Positions 41,803 through 55,000 of a stretch of DNA of 64,000 bases are shown piece after piece (position 1 is the first letter of the stretch; the number at the start of each line of letters is the position of its first letter). Where the stretch lies: the NCBI GenBank assembly GCA_028274465.1, contig CM051456.1, positions 96,625,050 through 96,689,049 of the forward strand, given 5' to 3'. A program made the translations under genes and the position numbers. The DNA is from Plantago ovata (Eukaryota > Streptophyta > Magnoliopsida > Lamiales > Plantaginaceae). The notes under the pieces are model-generated. The model was not told where the DNA came from. It made no database searches and saw only the letters and a program-made list of their open reading frames with translations.

Positions 41803-44800
41803 ATGAAGGGGTTGAGTAGCAAAACGGCGGTATATGTTGCGGCCGTTAATTATTATTCGAGGAAATTGAAATTGGGGTTGAATAATAATAATAATCCGAT
41901 CAAGTTGATGGGTCTTTTTGTTGTGGGTTTGATGGCTTTCTCTGTTTTCTTCTCTTTTTCTGTTGTTTTTAGGAACTACCCTCTTAATCACTTGCTGCTT
42001 TCCACACTTACTGCTGCTCATAATGATGATGATGCCACACAAACTCAAAGAGGTAACATTCTGCCTTTTCCTTTCCCAATTCTGCAATTTTTCATGCCCA
42101 TTCTTGGAAATCAACTAGTATACTCAATTAATTGTCTGTCTTTTTCTTGTTATTTATTTTAGTATTGTCTGCATTTTCATTTTAAGTAACACTTTTCTTT
42201 CACTTAGATTTTCACATTCATTACTGTTTTGGCTTATTTGAGTTCTATGTTTCTCAAGTTGTAGATATAATAATAATAGTAGTACTCCTTTCTTTTGGTA
42301 ATTTTTTTTTTACTTTTAAAAAGCATTATATTAGATTTGTGCTTGGTGTAATCTGAACTAACTACATGCATCTTGGTTCGAAAATGCATCGATTTTTTAA
42401 AGTCCTATTTGGGGTAGAATGTAGATCAAATTATGAATTGGGGTAAACATGAGAATTGAGAAGTTAGGCAATCTTGGAAGCATTGGTTGTAGAGTACTGG
42501 TGTTTTAACAATGAGTTATGAACTTGTTGGATTGTAAGATTTCGACTGAACTATTGTAGTTGAAACTTGATTTAGACGCATGAATTAATATACTCCATGA
42601 ACTTATTGTAAGTTATGAGATAGAAATGTGAAGTTCTTGAGGTACTAAAAGTGACAATAAGAAAGGTCTAAATCCAAGGAATAAAAGATCTGTAAGAATG
42701 AGTTAGAGATCTAAACAATTGTCTTCTCGGAATGATAAATAAAAAAAATAATAATAATAAAATAATAATGTGGTGAAATTTCGCATGTTCAAGATAACCT
42801 TTAAAAGATCCAGATTGCATTTTCGCGTGGAGCTGCAAGATAGCTTTGTTTAGTTTATGTGTGTATCTGTCTTTTGTTTCGGGTTATCAGATGTGATTAT
42901 GTTTCCAGTGGTTCAGACATCCATTTCAACATTCAAAGTATCATATAGCTGATATTCAAATGCCCTCCTAAGCATCTGCGTTCTGCTGAGTTGTACACTT
43001 GTTTGTGTCTTGTTATAAGAACTTTTTTACCTGGACTATCTTTAGCTTACTACCTTATGAATCCATCATTTCCGAAAACTGAATTTGGAAGGAAAATGGT
43101 TTTAGCACAGAGTTAAATTGAGTCCAAAAGCATATGCAACAAAAATTATGGGCATTTGGCTGAAGTTGCAAACAACACAATACTGGTGGCCATGCTTATT
43201 TTACTTCATAGAGCATTTTTTATCGTATCGCTATCTCCGGATGTTTCTCAAAGTGTACAATGCGATCCATCTTGTTCTCTTCTCGTAACTTTTAACTCAT
43301 AGCTAGTTGCTGCATGCCTGCACCTACTGGCCTAAATTTTTTATCTGAATGAAATTCTATATGATATAAGCCTTGTACATAATACACAGATGTATGACGT
43401 ACCTAAGCAATATGATGATATGTATTCAATACAAACTATAGAACTGCCATATTTGAACCAGTCATAGAGATTTCCATGGTTTGACAATATAAACTTGCCT
43501 GATGTTATGAGTGTAGTGTTCCTTAGCACGCTCTTAACTCTTTACTGGTTACCTAAAAATTTGCTCTAAAATAACCCCTATTCATTGCCTATTGTAATTG
43601 TAAGAGTCCTGTCTAATTAGAGAAAATGTCAGTTCCCCTATATATTGCATAAAGGAATACTACTTGGAAAAGGGCCCCACAATAATCAGCTAAAAATGTT
43701 CAGCTGCACGCTTATCTTTCCACATCAACATACGCCAAAGAGATGATTTTTGTGATATGTTAAAGTGTCCTGATGTTGTTACGTTTTAGCTGCTTTTTTG
43801 TGGTTCTGCTTATATATAGGATAGGGATAGATTTTAAGACTCCAGCAAAGAGTGCTCTTATGTAGTACTTTTGCTTGATAAAGTTCTAGTGCCTCTTTGC
43901 AAACTCTTATGGAATTAGTTCAGTAGTTCCTCAAAGAAAAACTCTGGTGGACTTGAGTACAAGCGAAAACAACCTGGGACCTGTTTATGATTTTTGCTTC
44001 CTCTTACATTTATTCTGAAATAAGCATACAATGAAAACACACCAATGAGTATATCGCTAAGTTTTTTCTATTTTTTTTTTCCTTTTTTCAAGCATGAAAT
44101 AATGCAGAGTATTTACGAAGCTTTTAGTTCCGAATGATACTTTTATCCACTCAGTGGTCTCTTCATTCTTTTACTTGTAGTTCTGCCCTAATTTTTTGAT
44201 TCCTCTTAGCAGCCATACAAGAGGATGTTCTTCCTTGGCCTGTTAGGGTACCGAAAGACAAACTACTCGGTGACCTTCTCCCTACTGGATTTGACGAATC
44301 ATCCTGCCTCAGTAGGTACCAATCGCTCTTGTACCGCAAAGAAGTTCAACAACAAGCTTCACCTTACCTCATATCCAAGCTGCGGAGCTACGAAGCTTTA
44401 CACAAGAAATGTGGGCCCGGGACAGCGTTTTACAATAATGCGGTCAAAGATCTTAAATCTGGCAAATCCTCAACGGGGTCCGAATGTAAGTACATTGTTT
44501 GGATATCCTTTAGTGGTTTGGGGAACCGGATACTCACGTTAGCTTCTGCTTTCCTATATGCTCTTTTGACGGATCGGGTGCTCCTTGTTGACCGTGGACT
44601 TGATATGTCTGATCTTTTCTGTGAGCCTTTTCCGGAAACTTCTTGGTTGCTTCCTTTGGATTTCCCGTTGGCTCATCAGTTCAATGGCTTTAATCAGAAA
44701 ACAAATGAAAGTTATGGAAATTTATTGGGGAGTAGCTTGAATGGGCCATATCGAAACCCGTATGTCTATCTCCACCTTGTTCATGATTACAGTGACCAGG

Positions 44801-45666
44801 ACAAACTTTTCTTCTGCGATCCAGACCAAACACGCCTGCAGAGCAACCCTTGGCTGATAATGAAGACCGATAACTATTTTGTTCCATCTCTCTTTTTGAT
44901 CCCATCTTTCGAGCAAGAATTACAGAAGTTATTCCCTGATAAAGAAACTGTTTTCCACCTCATAAGCCGGTACTTGTTCCACCCTACAAATACGGTGTGG
45001 GGACTTATCAACAGATACTACCAAGCTTATTTGTCCGAAGCAGATGTTAGAGTTGGTATCCAAATAAGGGTGTTTGACAACAGACCTGGTCCTTTCAAAT
45101 ACGTGTTAGATCAGATTTTGTCTTGTACGAAGAATGAGGATATATTGCCACAAGTTGGTGAGAAAGAACCTGAAATTAACCCTGCGAAGAAGCAGAAGAG
45201 TATAGCAGTTTTAATGACTTCTCTAAGCTCTGGCTATTTCGAGGAAGTACGAAACTTGTACTGGGAAAACCCGACTAGAACTGGGGAAGTGGTTTCAGTA
45301 CACCAGCCGAGCCATGAAGAACATCAACAAACAGAGAAACACCATCATAACAGAAAGGCATGGGCAGAGATGTATTTACTTAGCCTGATGGATAAATTGG
45401 TGACTAGCTCTTGGTCTACTTTTGGTTATGTAGCTCAGGGTCTCGGAGGTTTGAAGCCTTGGATACTTTACAAGCCCGAAAATGATACGGCCCCTGACCC
45501 ACCGTGTCGTAGGGTTGTGTCAATGGAGCCATGTTTCCACGCTCCGCCATTTTACGATTGTAAAATGAGACGAGGGGCGGATACAGGTACACTTGTTCCT
45601 CATGTAAAGCATTGTGAGGATATGAGCTGGGGTCTTAAGCTAGTTGAACCCCATAGTGAACTTTGA
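41803..45666 (+). CDS. FUT: GT37 alpha-fucosyltransferase (xyloglucan fucosyltransferase family)
   Basis: Two exons, 41803-42052 and 44213-45666, with a 2160-bp GT...AG intron; the join (AQTQR|A) keeps frame and gives 567 residues. The ATG at 41803 is used because the frame upstream has no ATG. Type II Golgi layout: short cytosolic tail with KLK, one membrane segment at about residues 35-56 (LMGLFVVGLMAFSVFFSFSVV), stem, then lumenal catalytic domain. Family signatures: LSRYQS near 120, WISFSGLGNR near 180, VGIQIRVFDNRPGPF near 363 (GDP-fucose-binding motif), and TSSWSTFGYVAQGLG near 481. Family members transfer fucose from GDP-fucose to galactose or arabinose residues of cell-wall xyloglucan or arabinogalactan proteins. 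The exact acceptor cannot be told. The gene appears intact. Confidence 0.93.
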
Positions 45667-46602
45667 AGCCATTCACTCTCTTAGATATTGATATAGTAAT
45701 AGTATAATATGGTTTATGGTTGTATCAGTGTTGCTTATCTACAAATGGTCCAATATATGTATCACTAGCACCCTGTTTTGTTATTGCGTAGTTATTAGTC
45801 TCTCTTTCTGGCCAGAAACTTGAGCTGCAACTGGGTATAATCAGATCATTGACCTTGACACTTTTATATATTGAGAATAAATCACTTTCTAACTTGTCTC
45901 GCTACAACATGTTATAAAATTTGTGAGAGACAGAAAATTTCATCATGCATACTTGGGCTCTCTTATTCAGTTATAATAGTAACGTCAAGGCGAAGTGGGG
46001 GTGTGGTCACAAAGAAGCAGCACGAACAGAAACGAGTGCTGGCAAGATGCGCGCGCTCTATTAGATGTACCATAATATAGCACTTCAGAACATATACATC
46101 CACACAAACTAGAAGCACCAATTTGCCAAGTTCATGGAAATAAGGGCCTTTAAGGCTTTAACAACACTTCTATTGCTTGATAGCCTACCAACCTTTATAA
46201 TAGAAGACTTAATTTGGTTTCGGCTCAGTTCCGTGAACCCCATGTTGCTTCAGGTTTCACTGCATGTGTTTCATATATATACTCAGTTCCGTGTACCCCA
46301 TGTTGCTTCAGGTTTCACTGCATGCGTTTCATATATATACGAGGACTTTTGTCCACAATGTGTGAGGCCATTTAAAAGAAACTCATACAAGTCGGTTCCG
46401 GACCATTTGGGGTATGCAGATTATTCCTAAACATGGGAGGAAATGGCACAAAATTAACAGTTGTTTCCCTTGTTTACACGGGCAGCATTATGTTTACAAG
46501 TTTCAGAGAAAAAAGGCACCACGTAATAATTGGTTTTGGAACAAGAACGACATAACATTACTAGAGTCTAGGCTCCATAAGATTCAATGCACATCTTGTT
46601 TC
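45667..46602. other. Intergenic region between the two host genes
   Basis: Shared 3' side of the convergent fucosyltransferase and Pin4 genes. Apart from the tandem duplication at 46224-46339, no gene or element was recognised. Confidence 0.5.
46224..46339. repeat. 58-bp tandem duplication
   Basis: CTCAGTTCCGTGNACCCCATGTTGC...CATATATATA is present twice in a row (46224-46281 and 46282-46339) with two or three mismatches. It lies downstream of the Pin4 stop codon, probably in 3' flanking DNA. Confidence 0.9.
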
Positions 46603-47658
46603 TCAGTTCTTCCTTCCTTCGCTCAAGATAATGTGGTATCCATGGCTGGAAAGAAGAAAAAAATAGAGTTAATATGAGATAATCTCAGTCTCGAGATGCA
46701 TGTGATAGAAGGAAAACACGTCACGACAAGCATACGTTGATTTAAATGGTGCACTTGTTACTCCAACAGGTGTGTTGAATGCAACCTCCTGGAATGGACC
46801 AGCCATTTTGCCACGTGGAAACCATCCCAGGTCTCCACCCTTCTTCCCTGATGGACATTCTGAGTATTCTGCAGCTACCTGAAGAAGACACAATGAAACC
46901 ATGGTCACCTCTTCCCCTTAGAGCTAGCAATGCAGCGCACTTATTAAGTATTCATCAGTTCACTTCAGTAGCGGACTAATCAAGTGTCTCCAACTAATTC
47001 TGGAAAGCTTATAATTGGTTTTTATCAAAGCAATAGGAAAGTAGTACTCTATCCTATCCAAAATAAATTAAGTTTTACAGTAACATTTTTCACCCTAATA
47101 AAGTACTGGCTATCTGCAGTTGCAGGAGACTTATTTCCGGCTTCCGTGTTTCCACCTTATTTACGCACATTAACAAAATTCACTAAATCACTTTAATCTA
47201 TTTCTACAAATTTCAGAATTTCACAATATATACAGGCTACATCAAACACTCACCAAGTGCATGAATGCATCTGATTCTTGAACAGATAGAAACTAGGAAG
47301 TAATGGTTCGTGTTAATACCTTAGCAAACTCAGCTGGGGGAACTTTATCTCCGTTACTAAGCCACCCATCTTGCAGTTTCTTGTAAGCTTCATTAATTTT
47401 TCCTTGCTTCTCACACAAGATATGCCTAGCTGATAAATGATAAACCAGTAGATAAGTGTTACTAACAGCGAATGAGTGAAGAGTATCTAAGATGGATCAA
47501 ATCATGCACATAATTTACCATTTACCTTTCACATATGTGCAAGTTCCGAGGCCATCACTTTTTCCTGCTTTTCCTTTACCCTTTGATGCAGAGTCATCAC
47601 TTCCTCCTGCTGCTTGTTTTCCTTTGCCCTTTCCTGAAGCCTTGGCGTCCTTTCCCAT
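46603..47658 (-). CDS. PIN4: Parvulin-type peptidyl-prolyl cis-trans isomerase (Pin4/Par14-like)
   Basis: Four coding exons: 47658-47526, 47429-47320, 46878-46736 and 46645-46603 (429 nt, 142 residues), all with GT...AG joins in frame. The N terminus is a short, basic, Gly/Lys/Ser-rich tail (MGKDAKASGKGKGK...), typical of Par14-like proteins and able to bind nucleic acid. From about residue 42 follows the parvulin domain: VKARHILCEKQGKI, KVPPAEFAKVAAEYSEC, GGDLGWFPRGKMAGPFQEVAF, and the last exon HGYHIILSEGRKN. There is no WW domain, so it is not Pin1. The family catalyses proline isomerisation, and members are nuclear or nucleolar. Length and motifs match the usual plant protein, and no defect is seen. 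Confidence 0.93.
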
Positions 47659-47660
47659 TT

Positions 47661-49144
47661 CTGTGCAATTAATTTCATCGAAGCATTTAGTTAACAAACC
47701 CAATCAGAGATGAAAGCAGAACAGAACTGAAATTGTGAAGCCTGTGTACTGTGGGGTTATACTTATAGACCTACAAATCTCAAATGAGATGCAAATTTCA
47801 ACTTCTATATTCTTCAGGGAACATGCACCCACATCAAGGAATATATAATAATAACATATAGTGCCATGAATCAATAGCAACCTTCTTCTGTTATTTCAAA
47901 TGTTTAATACCAAAAAAATCAAGCATCCCTCATATCAATTGTATCAAGAAAAAGATATTCTGGAGACCTGGGCTAGACAATTTACTGATTATCTATCTCA
48001 TTCTTGTAACAGTTACCATTCTTAATTACTGGTAAAAACTTTACATGCTAAGTTTTTAATTTACATTTTGAACGATTCCCACATCAAGACCACTGCTGAC
48101 TTCATCCAACGTATATGGTGCTGGCCAGCTGAGACTTGTAACATCTAATTTAGTGAATAAACTCTCTAAGGAGCAAAGCATATTTGTTTCTAGCAGCAAC
48201 AACGTTATTGTGCACCCTAGGAAACACTTGGCAGACCTTGTATGTACAGTAATGATCCTAGACAGTCACCAGACACTAAAAAATCTTTGCAGCCTGCTAC
48301 AATCTACCACCACTTTATGCACACACTATTACTAATTTCTTATAAACCTGCTCGACATCAATGTCACTAAACATCACAATCAAACAGAGACAGAAGCACT
48401 AGTGTTTCTTTCTAATGGAGTATGCAGCTGTGTCATTCTACTTAACAGTTGATTGTAACTTCGTCTTGCTAGCTCTACCGGAGGGAATGAAAAGTGTCGA
48501 ACAGATTTTAACCATTTGAGTTCGAGTGACGACTCTTTCTTCTAATTGACCTAAAATACCAGTCTCTAAGAAAGACCACATTTTAGAGATATCATGTAAA
48601 ACCTACAATCAACACCACCACCCACCCAAGTGTTTGGAGTCGTATTTCGTAATCTCCGAAAACAACTGGTCTTTTACAAGACTCAATCATCCTCTACCAA
48701 AAACATAAGGCATAATATATGTAAGTGCTAGTTTGAGATAAAAATGAGTATAATTTGTAGTTGGCATTCACCTCAAAGAAAGCAAACAACACACTTATAA
48801 GAAAATTCACAAATTAAAAAAAGTGACCTACAAACCAAAGGAATAGTCATTCTACCACAAAGAGAAACCATCAAAAAACCCTATCAGCTAAACAAAGTAA
48901 ATTAAAGGTGCCACCATCAACGAGAAATCAAAATATACCACTTGTTTGCAATTTTACGAGAAATAAAACAAAGACAAATCAAACCCTAACAATTGTTACT
49001 ATATGTACTGGGAAAAAAAAAAACCTAAATTGAGAGAGGAATGAATAATAATAATAATAATAATACTGTAATAATAAATGGAATTAGAACTAACTGAAGT
49101 TATAATTAAGATGTAGGAAGGTATCATAAATCATACATACATAC
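47661..49144 (-). other. Probable 5'-UTR intron of the Pin4-like gene
   Basis: On the minus strand, CACAGAG|GTATGT gives a donor at 49144 and GCACAG|AA an acceptor two bases before the ATG. This would make a 1484-bp leader intron, with the untranslated first exon above 49145, where CT/GA-rich sequence lies. No coding exon was recognised within it. This is inferred from splice consensus only. Confidence 0.55.
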
Positions 49145-49339
49145 CTCTGTGTCTGTCTGTTTGGTGAGTCGGAGTAGACGATGAAGAAGAAGAAGAAGTC
49201 TGCAACTGCAGTTACACTTCGTAAGAAATACGCTTGTTTTTTGTGACGGGTTTGTATTCCTCTTAGTGGGCTTAGAGTATGTTTGGTGTTTGCTCCGACC
49301 CAACCCAATATTGCTTGATCCAAGTATTGGTGAAATTAC

Positions 49340-50735
49340 AGGCCGGTACCGACATGAAAAATTCGAGTAATTGAGTCGAGATTTTTTCGACCTGCTCTAG
49401 TTCGGTTCGAAACTCGGTTATTTGAGCTCGAGCTCGAATAAAAATTCTTAGCTCGTTTAGTTTATCGAGTCGAGTTCGAATATTGAAAAGCTCAGCTCGA
49501 AAGCTCGACGATCTGCTAGAAAAAACTAAAAAAAAATTTATTTATTTTATATATTTTATTTATGGGTCCATATCTTTTTAGTACCCTGCAAGATACTCTA
49601 ATATCATATTTGTTCGCACTAGACTAACAATTACATTTTGGTACCCAAAATTGACTTTTTCACTTTTCAATTATTGAATTTTGACTGATCCAAACCGCCT
49701 TAGTGAAAAAACATGATTTTCTTAATTTTTCTTTTTCATAATTTTTCATAGATTGAATAAGAATTTTTTTCATAATTTTTCTTTTTCTTTTTTTCTTCCT
49801 TTTTCTTTTTATTCTCACCCTTATTATTTTCTATTTTCTTCCTTTTTCTTTTTTCTTTTTCTTTTTTCATCTTCTTCTTCTTCAATTTTCCGGCACCGAA
49901 ATTATGTCCGGTACCGGAGCTCCGACAGAAGCTCCGATCGAGCTTCACTCATGGAGACAATGAAGCTCTCCGACCGAGCTTCACTGTAACAGTGAAAGCT
50001 CCGATCGGAGCTTCACTGTTACAGTGAAGCTCGAATCGGAGCTTCACAGTCCCGATTTGGGGATGTGAAGCTCCAAATCGGAGCTTCACATCCCCAAATC
50101 GGGACTGTGAAGCTCCGATCTGGAGCTTCACGCCCCGAATCAGAGATGTGAACTTCCGATAGCTCCGGTCACCGGAGCTCCGATCTTCTTTAATATTTTT
50201 ATTTTTATTTTTTAATATATATTTTACTTTTTGTGATATTTCATTTTTAATATTAAGTTTATAGGGTAATAAAGTTTTAGAAATTATGTAATTTAAGAAA
50301 CAAAGAAAAAAGAAAAAGAAAGTTAAGGCCTTGTTTGGATAACCCAATGACAATTGTGTAATTACAACAAAGTCAACCCAAAAATTCATTTTTCATGTAC
50401 TAGGATGTAATTGTTGATCTAATGGGAACAAATATGATATTAGGGCGTCTATCAGGGTACTAATGTGAGATTAACTCTTTTATTTATTGATTTTATATTT
50501 TTAAAAATATATATATTATAATGTTTTTTATTATAAATAATATATAGTATATATTTTGAAATTATTTATTTATTTATTTTTTATTCGAACTCGCGAGCCG
50601 AGCTCGAAGAAGAAAAATATAAGTCGAGCTCGAACTCGAGTCCAAGAGCTGAAGCTCGATCGAGCTCGAGCCGAGCCTTGTCAAAGCTCGGCTCGGCTCA
50701 ACTCGATTACAGCCCTAGGAGTAGCCGAGTAGGTA
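49340..50735. repeat. GAGCTCG-rich repeat split by foldback copy C
   Basis: Dense GAGCTCGA/CTCGAGCC words occupy about 49360-49510 and 50585-50715, ending CTCGATTACAGCCCTAG. The two halves flank copy C and were probably continuous before its insertion. Element class not assigned. Confidence 0.6.
49564..50477. mobile_element. Foldback/MITE-like element, copy C
   Basis: Flanked by TTTTATTTAT at 49554-49563 and 50478-50487. The terminal inverted repeats run about 75 bp: TTAGTACCCTG...CTAATATCATATTTGTT...AACAATTACAT on the left is mirrored on the right. The interior has a T/C-rich tract, CCGGTACCGGAGC, and repeated GGAGCTTCACAGTCCCGAT palindromes. This is the best-preserved of the three copies. 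Confidence 0.75.
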
Positions 50736-50879
50736 TTAATGACCGAGCCGAGTTGAATTTTGGGGGAGGGGCTTACTAATTGCCGATTTCTTGGTAGAAG
50801 TCAAACCGCGCAAGCTAAGCTTTCAGCTTGTTTACAGGCGGCTAAATTGAATTAATCATTTTTAAAATAATATAATATT

Positions 50880-51083
50880 TGTTATGGATCAATATAGGAA
50901 TGTAACAAGAGTTTACTGATCTCTCTAATTTGTTACGTGTATTTCTCTGATTTGTTAATTTTCAGATAGACTTTAAAGATACTTTTCTACTTGTATATAT
51001 ACTCTCAATTGATGATGTAATCTCATATTGATTGATTGAGGAGAATAATATTTCTCTTCCATTTATCATTCAATACGTTATCA
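50880..51083 (+). mobile_element. Possible Copia LTR remnant
   Basis: TGTTATGGATC...CAATACGTTATCA (204 bp) is followed at once by TGGTTATCAACAGC, which resembles the initiator-tRNA-methionine primer site TGGTATCAGAGC. No second LTR or gene was found, and sequence to 51500 is unassigned. Confidence 0.4.
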
Positions 51084-51506
51084 TGGTTATCAACAGCACC
51101 ATGTAGTCACAGCCTTTTAAGACATCCGCTTTCAACCTTTCTTCCTTACCTTCCTTCTCTAGAGTTAATTTATACCACCACCGCCAACATCACGGATTGT
51201 CAACTCCATCGAGTCTACCTACTACACCATTAAGCCTAACTCATTAGTCCTTCCGATTTCTAATCGTTTTGCTCTTAAATCTTAAACCTTTCAATCTTTT
51301 AACCTTTCTGGGAACTTGAATGATAGATATACCGGTCCATGATCTTAATTGGGACTAAACTGTATATTGGTCCATCATCAATCATATAGCATATATATAT
51401 ATCTCTCCAACCAAACTGTTGTCACCTTGAGGGATCAAGCAATGCTGATAGATCGCGAGTCATGGGCACTATTCCATTGAAATATATTTACGTGATTAGC
51501 ACAATT

Positions 51507-52049
51507 TGTGAGGTGTTATCTCAACAACTGTTTCCGAATGCAATCAGGAAAAGGTAATTGTCTCCATTAGGAAATCAATTCCTATTTGAATTCAATTCCT
51601 ATTTGAATTCAATTCCTATTCGAATTCCTTTAGGTATAGCTGCAAATTGAAGGCTATATAAAGGGGTGATTATTGCATGCTCATAACCAGATCTGGAGAA
51701 ATAACAACACAGCTTGAAGACCCGGTTCGACTACTTCGAAGGGTGATATTATATAGATTATAGGTTCTAGCTTTGAGAGACAGATTTGTTCTTGTTTCTT
51801 GCATACTGTTAGGGACTTGTAATTGGGATTATATAATATAGTGGAAGCTGGTGATCTCCGTGGACGTAGGTTATTTACAACCGAACCACGTTAAACTCTT
51901 GTGTCTTTCTTGCTTATCGTTCTTGCTCTGTTTTCTGCTTTGGTTGCTTGGGTGTGTGTTTGATTGGTGCAGAAGTTTCTTGGTGGTTTAGTTGTGTTGT
52001 GAGCTTTTGTGATTAGGTATAATCGACTATTGTTGAATCGAACTCAACA
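51507..52049 (+). repeat. 5' LTR of the Copia element
   Basis: 543 bp. It contains one more copy of an 18-bp AATTCCTATTTGAATTCA unit than the 3' LTR. A TATATAAAGGG box near 51655 is the likely promoter. Confidence 0.9.
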
Positions 52050-55000
52050 ATTGGCGCCGTCTGTGGGAAGAAGGGTCGAAGGAATTTACCGGGAGAATCC
52101 AAAGCTTGATATAAGCAATGTCATCAACTAAAATCGAGATTGAGAAGCTGACGAAGCACACAGATTTCAGCCTGTGGAAACTGAGGGTTAAGGCCTTGTT
52201 ATCGGATTATGGAGCTGACGATGCTCTGTTGGGGGATGACGGTCTTAAGGATATTAAAGACGATGCAAAGAAGAAGGAAATCAAGAAGAAGGCATTCAAT
52301 ACACTGATTCACTCATTGAGCGACGAAGCATTGAGGGAGGTTGTTAAGTGTACTGATGCATAAGAAATCTGGGATAAACTTGAAAAAGTTTATATGGGGA
52401 AATCATCAGCCCAGATGATGTATCTCAAGCAGAAGTTTCTTGGTTTTAGGATGGATGAAGGTAGGCCGATTCTGGAGCAGTTAGCAGAGTTTGACAAGAT
52501 CACAACACACTTGGAGAATGTTGGTGATAAGACTACAGACGCAGACAAAGCTATGGTGTTGCTCAACTCCCTTCCCAACTCCTATGAGAACTTTAGAGAT
52601 TCGTTGATGTTTGGTAATGTTGAAGTAACTTTGGATTTGGTACGGGAATCATTGAAGACTAGGGAGTTCCATAAGCAGAAGAATCTGCAGGAAGGTGGAC
52701 ATTCGGCTGAGAGTCTTGCTATGAAGTACCATGGTTCCAAGAAGGGTTCTTCAAGGGAAAGATTACCAAAGGAGAAATATAAGAAGCAAGAGAGTAAGAG
52801 GTCATCAGATTCTGTGGAGAATAGGAGGTGCTACCACTGTCACAATAAGGGACATCTCAAGAAGGATTGTCCTGTGTGGAACAACAAGAAGCCAAAGCAA
52901 TCTGGGGGAGAGGCAGGAACAGTTGACATAGCACAAGCTACACAATCTTTTGACATCTCAGAGGTACTTACGGTCTCTACTTCTAATATAGACTTATCCT
53001 GGATACTTGATTCTGGGTGCTCTTTTCATATGAGTCCAGTTAAAGAATGGTTTACAAACTTCAAATATGGGAAAGGTGGAACTGTACTTTTGAGGAACAA
53101 TCAGTCATGCATGGTCAAAGGCATTGGTGATGTTAAATTGAAGTTGCATGATGGAATTGTTAGATTGTTAACTGGTGTAAGGTACATACCTGATTTGAGG
53201 AGGAATCTGATCTCACTTGGTCAATTTGATGCTATGGGATATTCATGGAGTTGTAGTCATGGTGTTCTGCGAGTTATGCACGGGGGTTCAGGGGGGTGTT
53301 GGGTCAACACCTCATACAACCTTGCTGGAAGGTGTTAAGAAGAATGGTCTATACTATTTATCTGGTAACACAGTAGCTGGAGAAAGTGCAGCAGTTCATG
53401 GGAAGGACAACACATATCTATGGCACAAGAGGCTTGGCCATCTTGGAGAGAAAGGATTGAAGGAACTTACCAAGCAGGGATTACTTGGAGGAGACAAGTT
53501 CACTAAGTTACCATTCTGTGAGACATGTGTGATGGGGAAGGCGCACAAGACCAGTTTCAACACAGGGAAGCATACTACTAAAGCTAACTTGGATTATGTG
53601 CATTCAGATTTATGGGGACCATCCAGGACACTCACTCAAGGTGAAGGTAAATATTTCATCTCATTCATAGATGATTATTCAAGGAAGGTCTGAGTTTATA
53701 TTCTGAAGTCTAAGGATCAAGCATTTAATCAGTTCAAGGAATGGTTAGCTGAGGTAGAGAATCAATCAGGAAGATCATTGAAGTATCTCAGGACTGATAA
53801 TGGATTGGAGTTCTTATCTACTGAGTTTACTAATTTCTGTAAAGAGAAAGGTATTACTAGACACAGAACAGTTGCAGGTACACCACAGCAGAATGGAGTT
53901 GCGGAAAGAATGAATAGAACTCTATTGGAGAGAGCTAGGTGTATGTTACTGAGTTCTGGGGTAAGCAAAGGTTTCTGGGGAGAAGCTATGGTTACAGCAG
54001 CAATACTTATCAATAAGAGTCCAGCTGTGTCTTTGGAGTTTAAGACGCCGGATCAAGTGTGGACTGGAACAACTGGGGACTATTCAAAACTGAAGGTGTT
54101 TGGTTGCTTGGCTTTAGCACATATCAAGCAAGATAAGTTGGAAGCTAGAGCATTGAGGTGTATCTTTATTGGTTACCCAAAGGGGGTTAAAGGATATAAG
54201 CTTTGGTGCATAGAACCTGGAAAGGAAAAGTGCATTATAAGCAGGGATATCCAGTTTATTGAAGATGTGTTACCTCTGAAGGACAAGAAGACAGGTGTTG
54301 ACAGAGGGGGTTCACCCAACCCCGCACTCAACCTCGACTCTGCAGAAAATACCAGAATTGAGTTAGAAGATGAGAGAGTTCACTCTCAGGTGGAGCCCAC
54401 AGTGGAGGATGATGTTGCGGATGCTGAGCCTATATTACCAGTGAATGAGGAGTCTAGTAGTAGCTCAGAGTCAGATGGTGATGATCGACTTGATGAGGAA
54501 GTTGGTGAAACTTCAAACTATAGCTTGCAAGAGAAAGAAGTAAAAGGGGGCAGAGGAAAGCACCAGATATGTATGGTTTTGGCAGGGTTAGCAAAACATA
54601 TCTTGCTCATGGTCTTAGTACTGCGAAATAAGGTGTGGATTCATCTGAACCACAGAGTTATCAGGAAGCAATTACATGTTCTGAAAGTGCAAAGTGGATT
54701 GGAGCTATTCATGAAGAGCTAATGTCACTTGAGAAGAATGATACATGGAAAATTGTGAAAGTTCCTGATGGACAGAAGTTTGTCAGCTGTAAATGGATCT
54801 TCAAGAAGAAGGTGGAGCTCAAGGGTACAGAATACATAAGGTACAAGGCTAGATTGGTTGCTAGAGGATTTACTCAAAGAGAAGGAGTGGACTACAATGA
54901 GATATTCTCACCAGTGGTTAGGCACACATCTATCAGGGTAATCTTAGCTCTTGCTACTCAGTATGACATGTTTCTTCACCAAATGGATGTGAAAACTGCG

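Noticed and set aside
49736-50389. Lysine-rich and phenylalanine/serine-rich open frames in foldback copy C
   Set aside because: They come from purine or pyrimidine tracts and palindromes, with no domain and no support in copies A and B.
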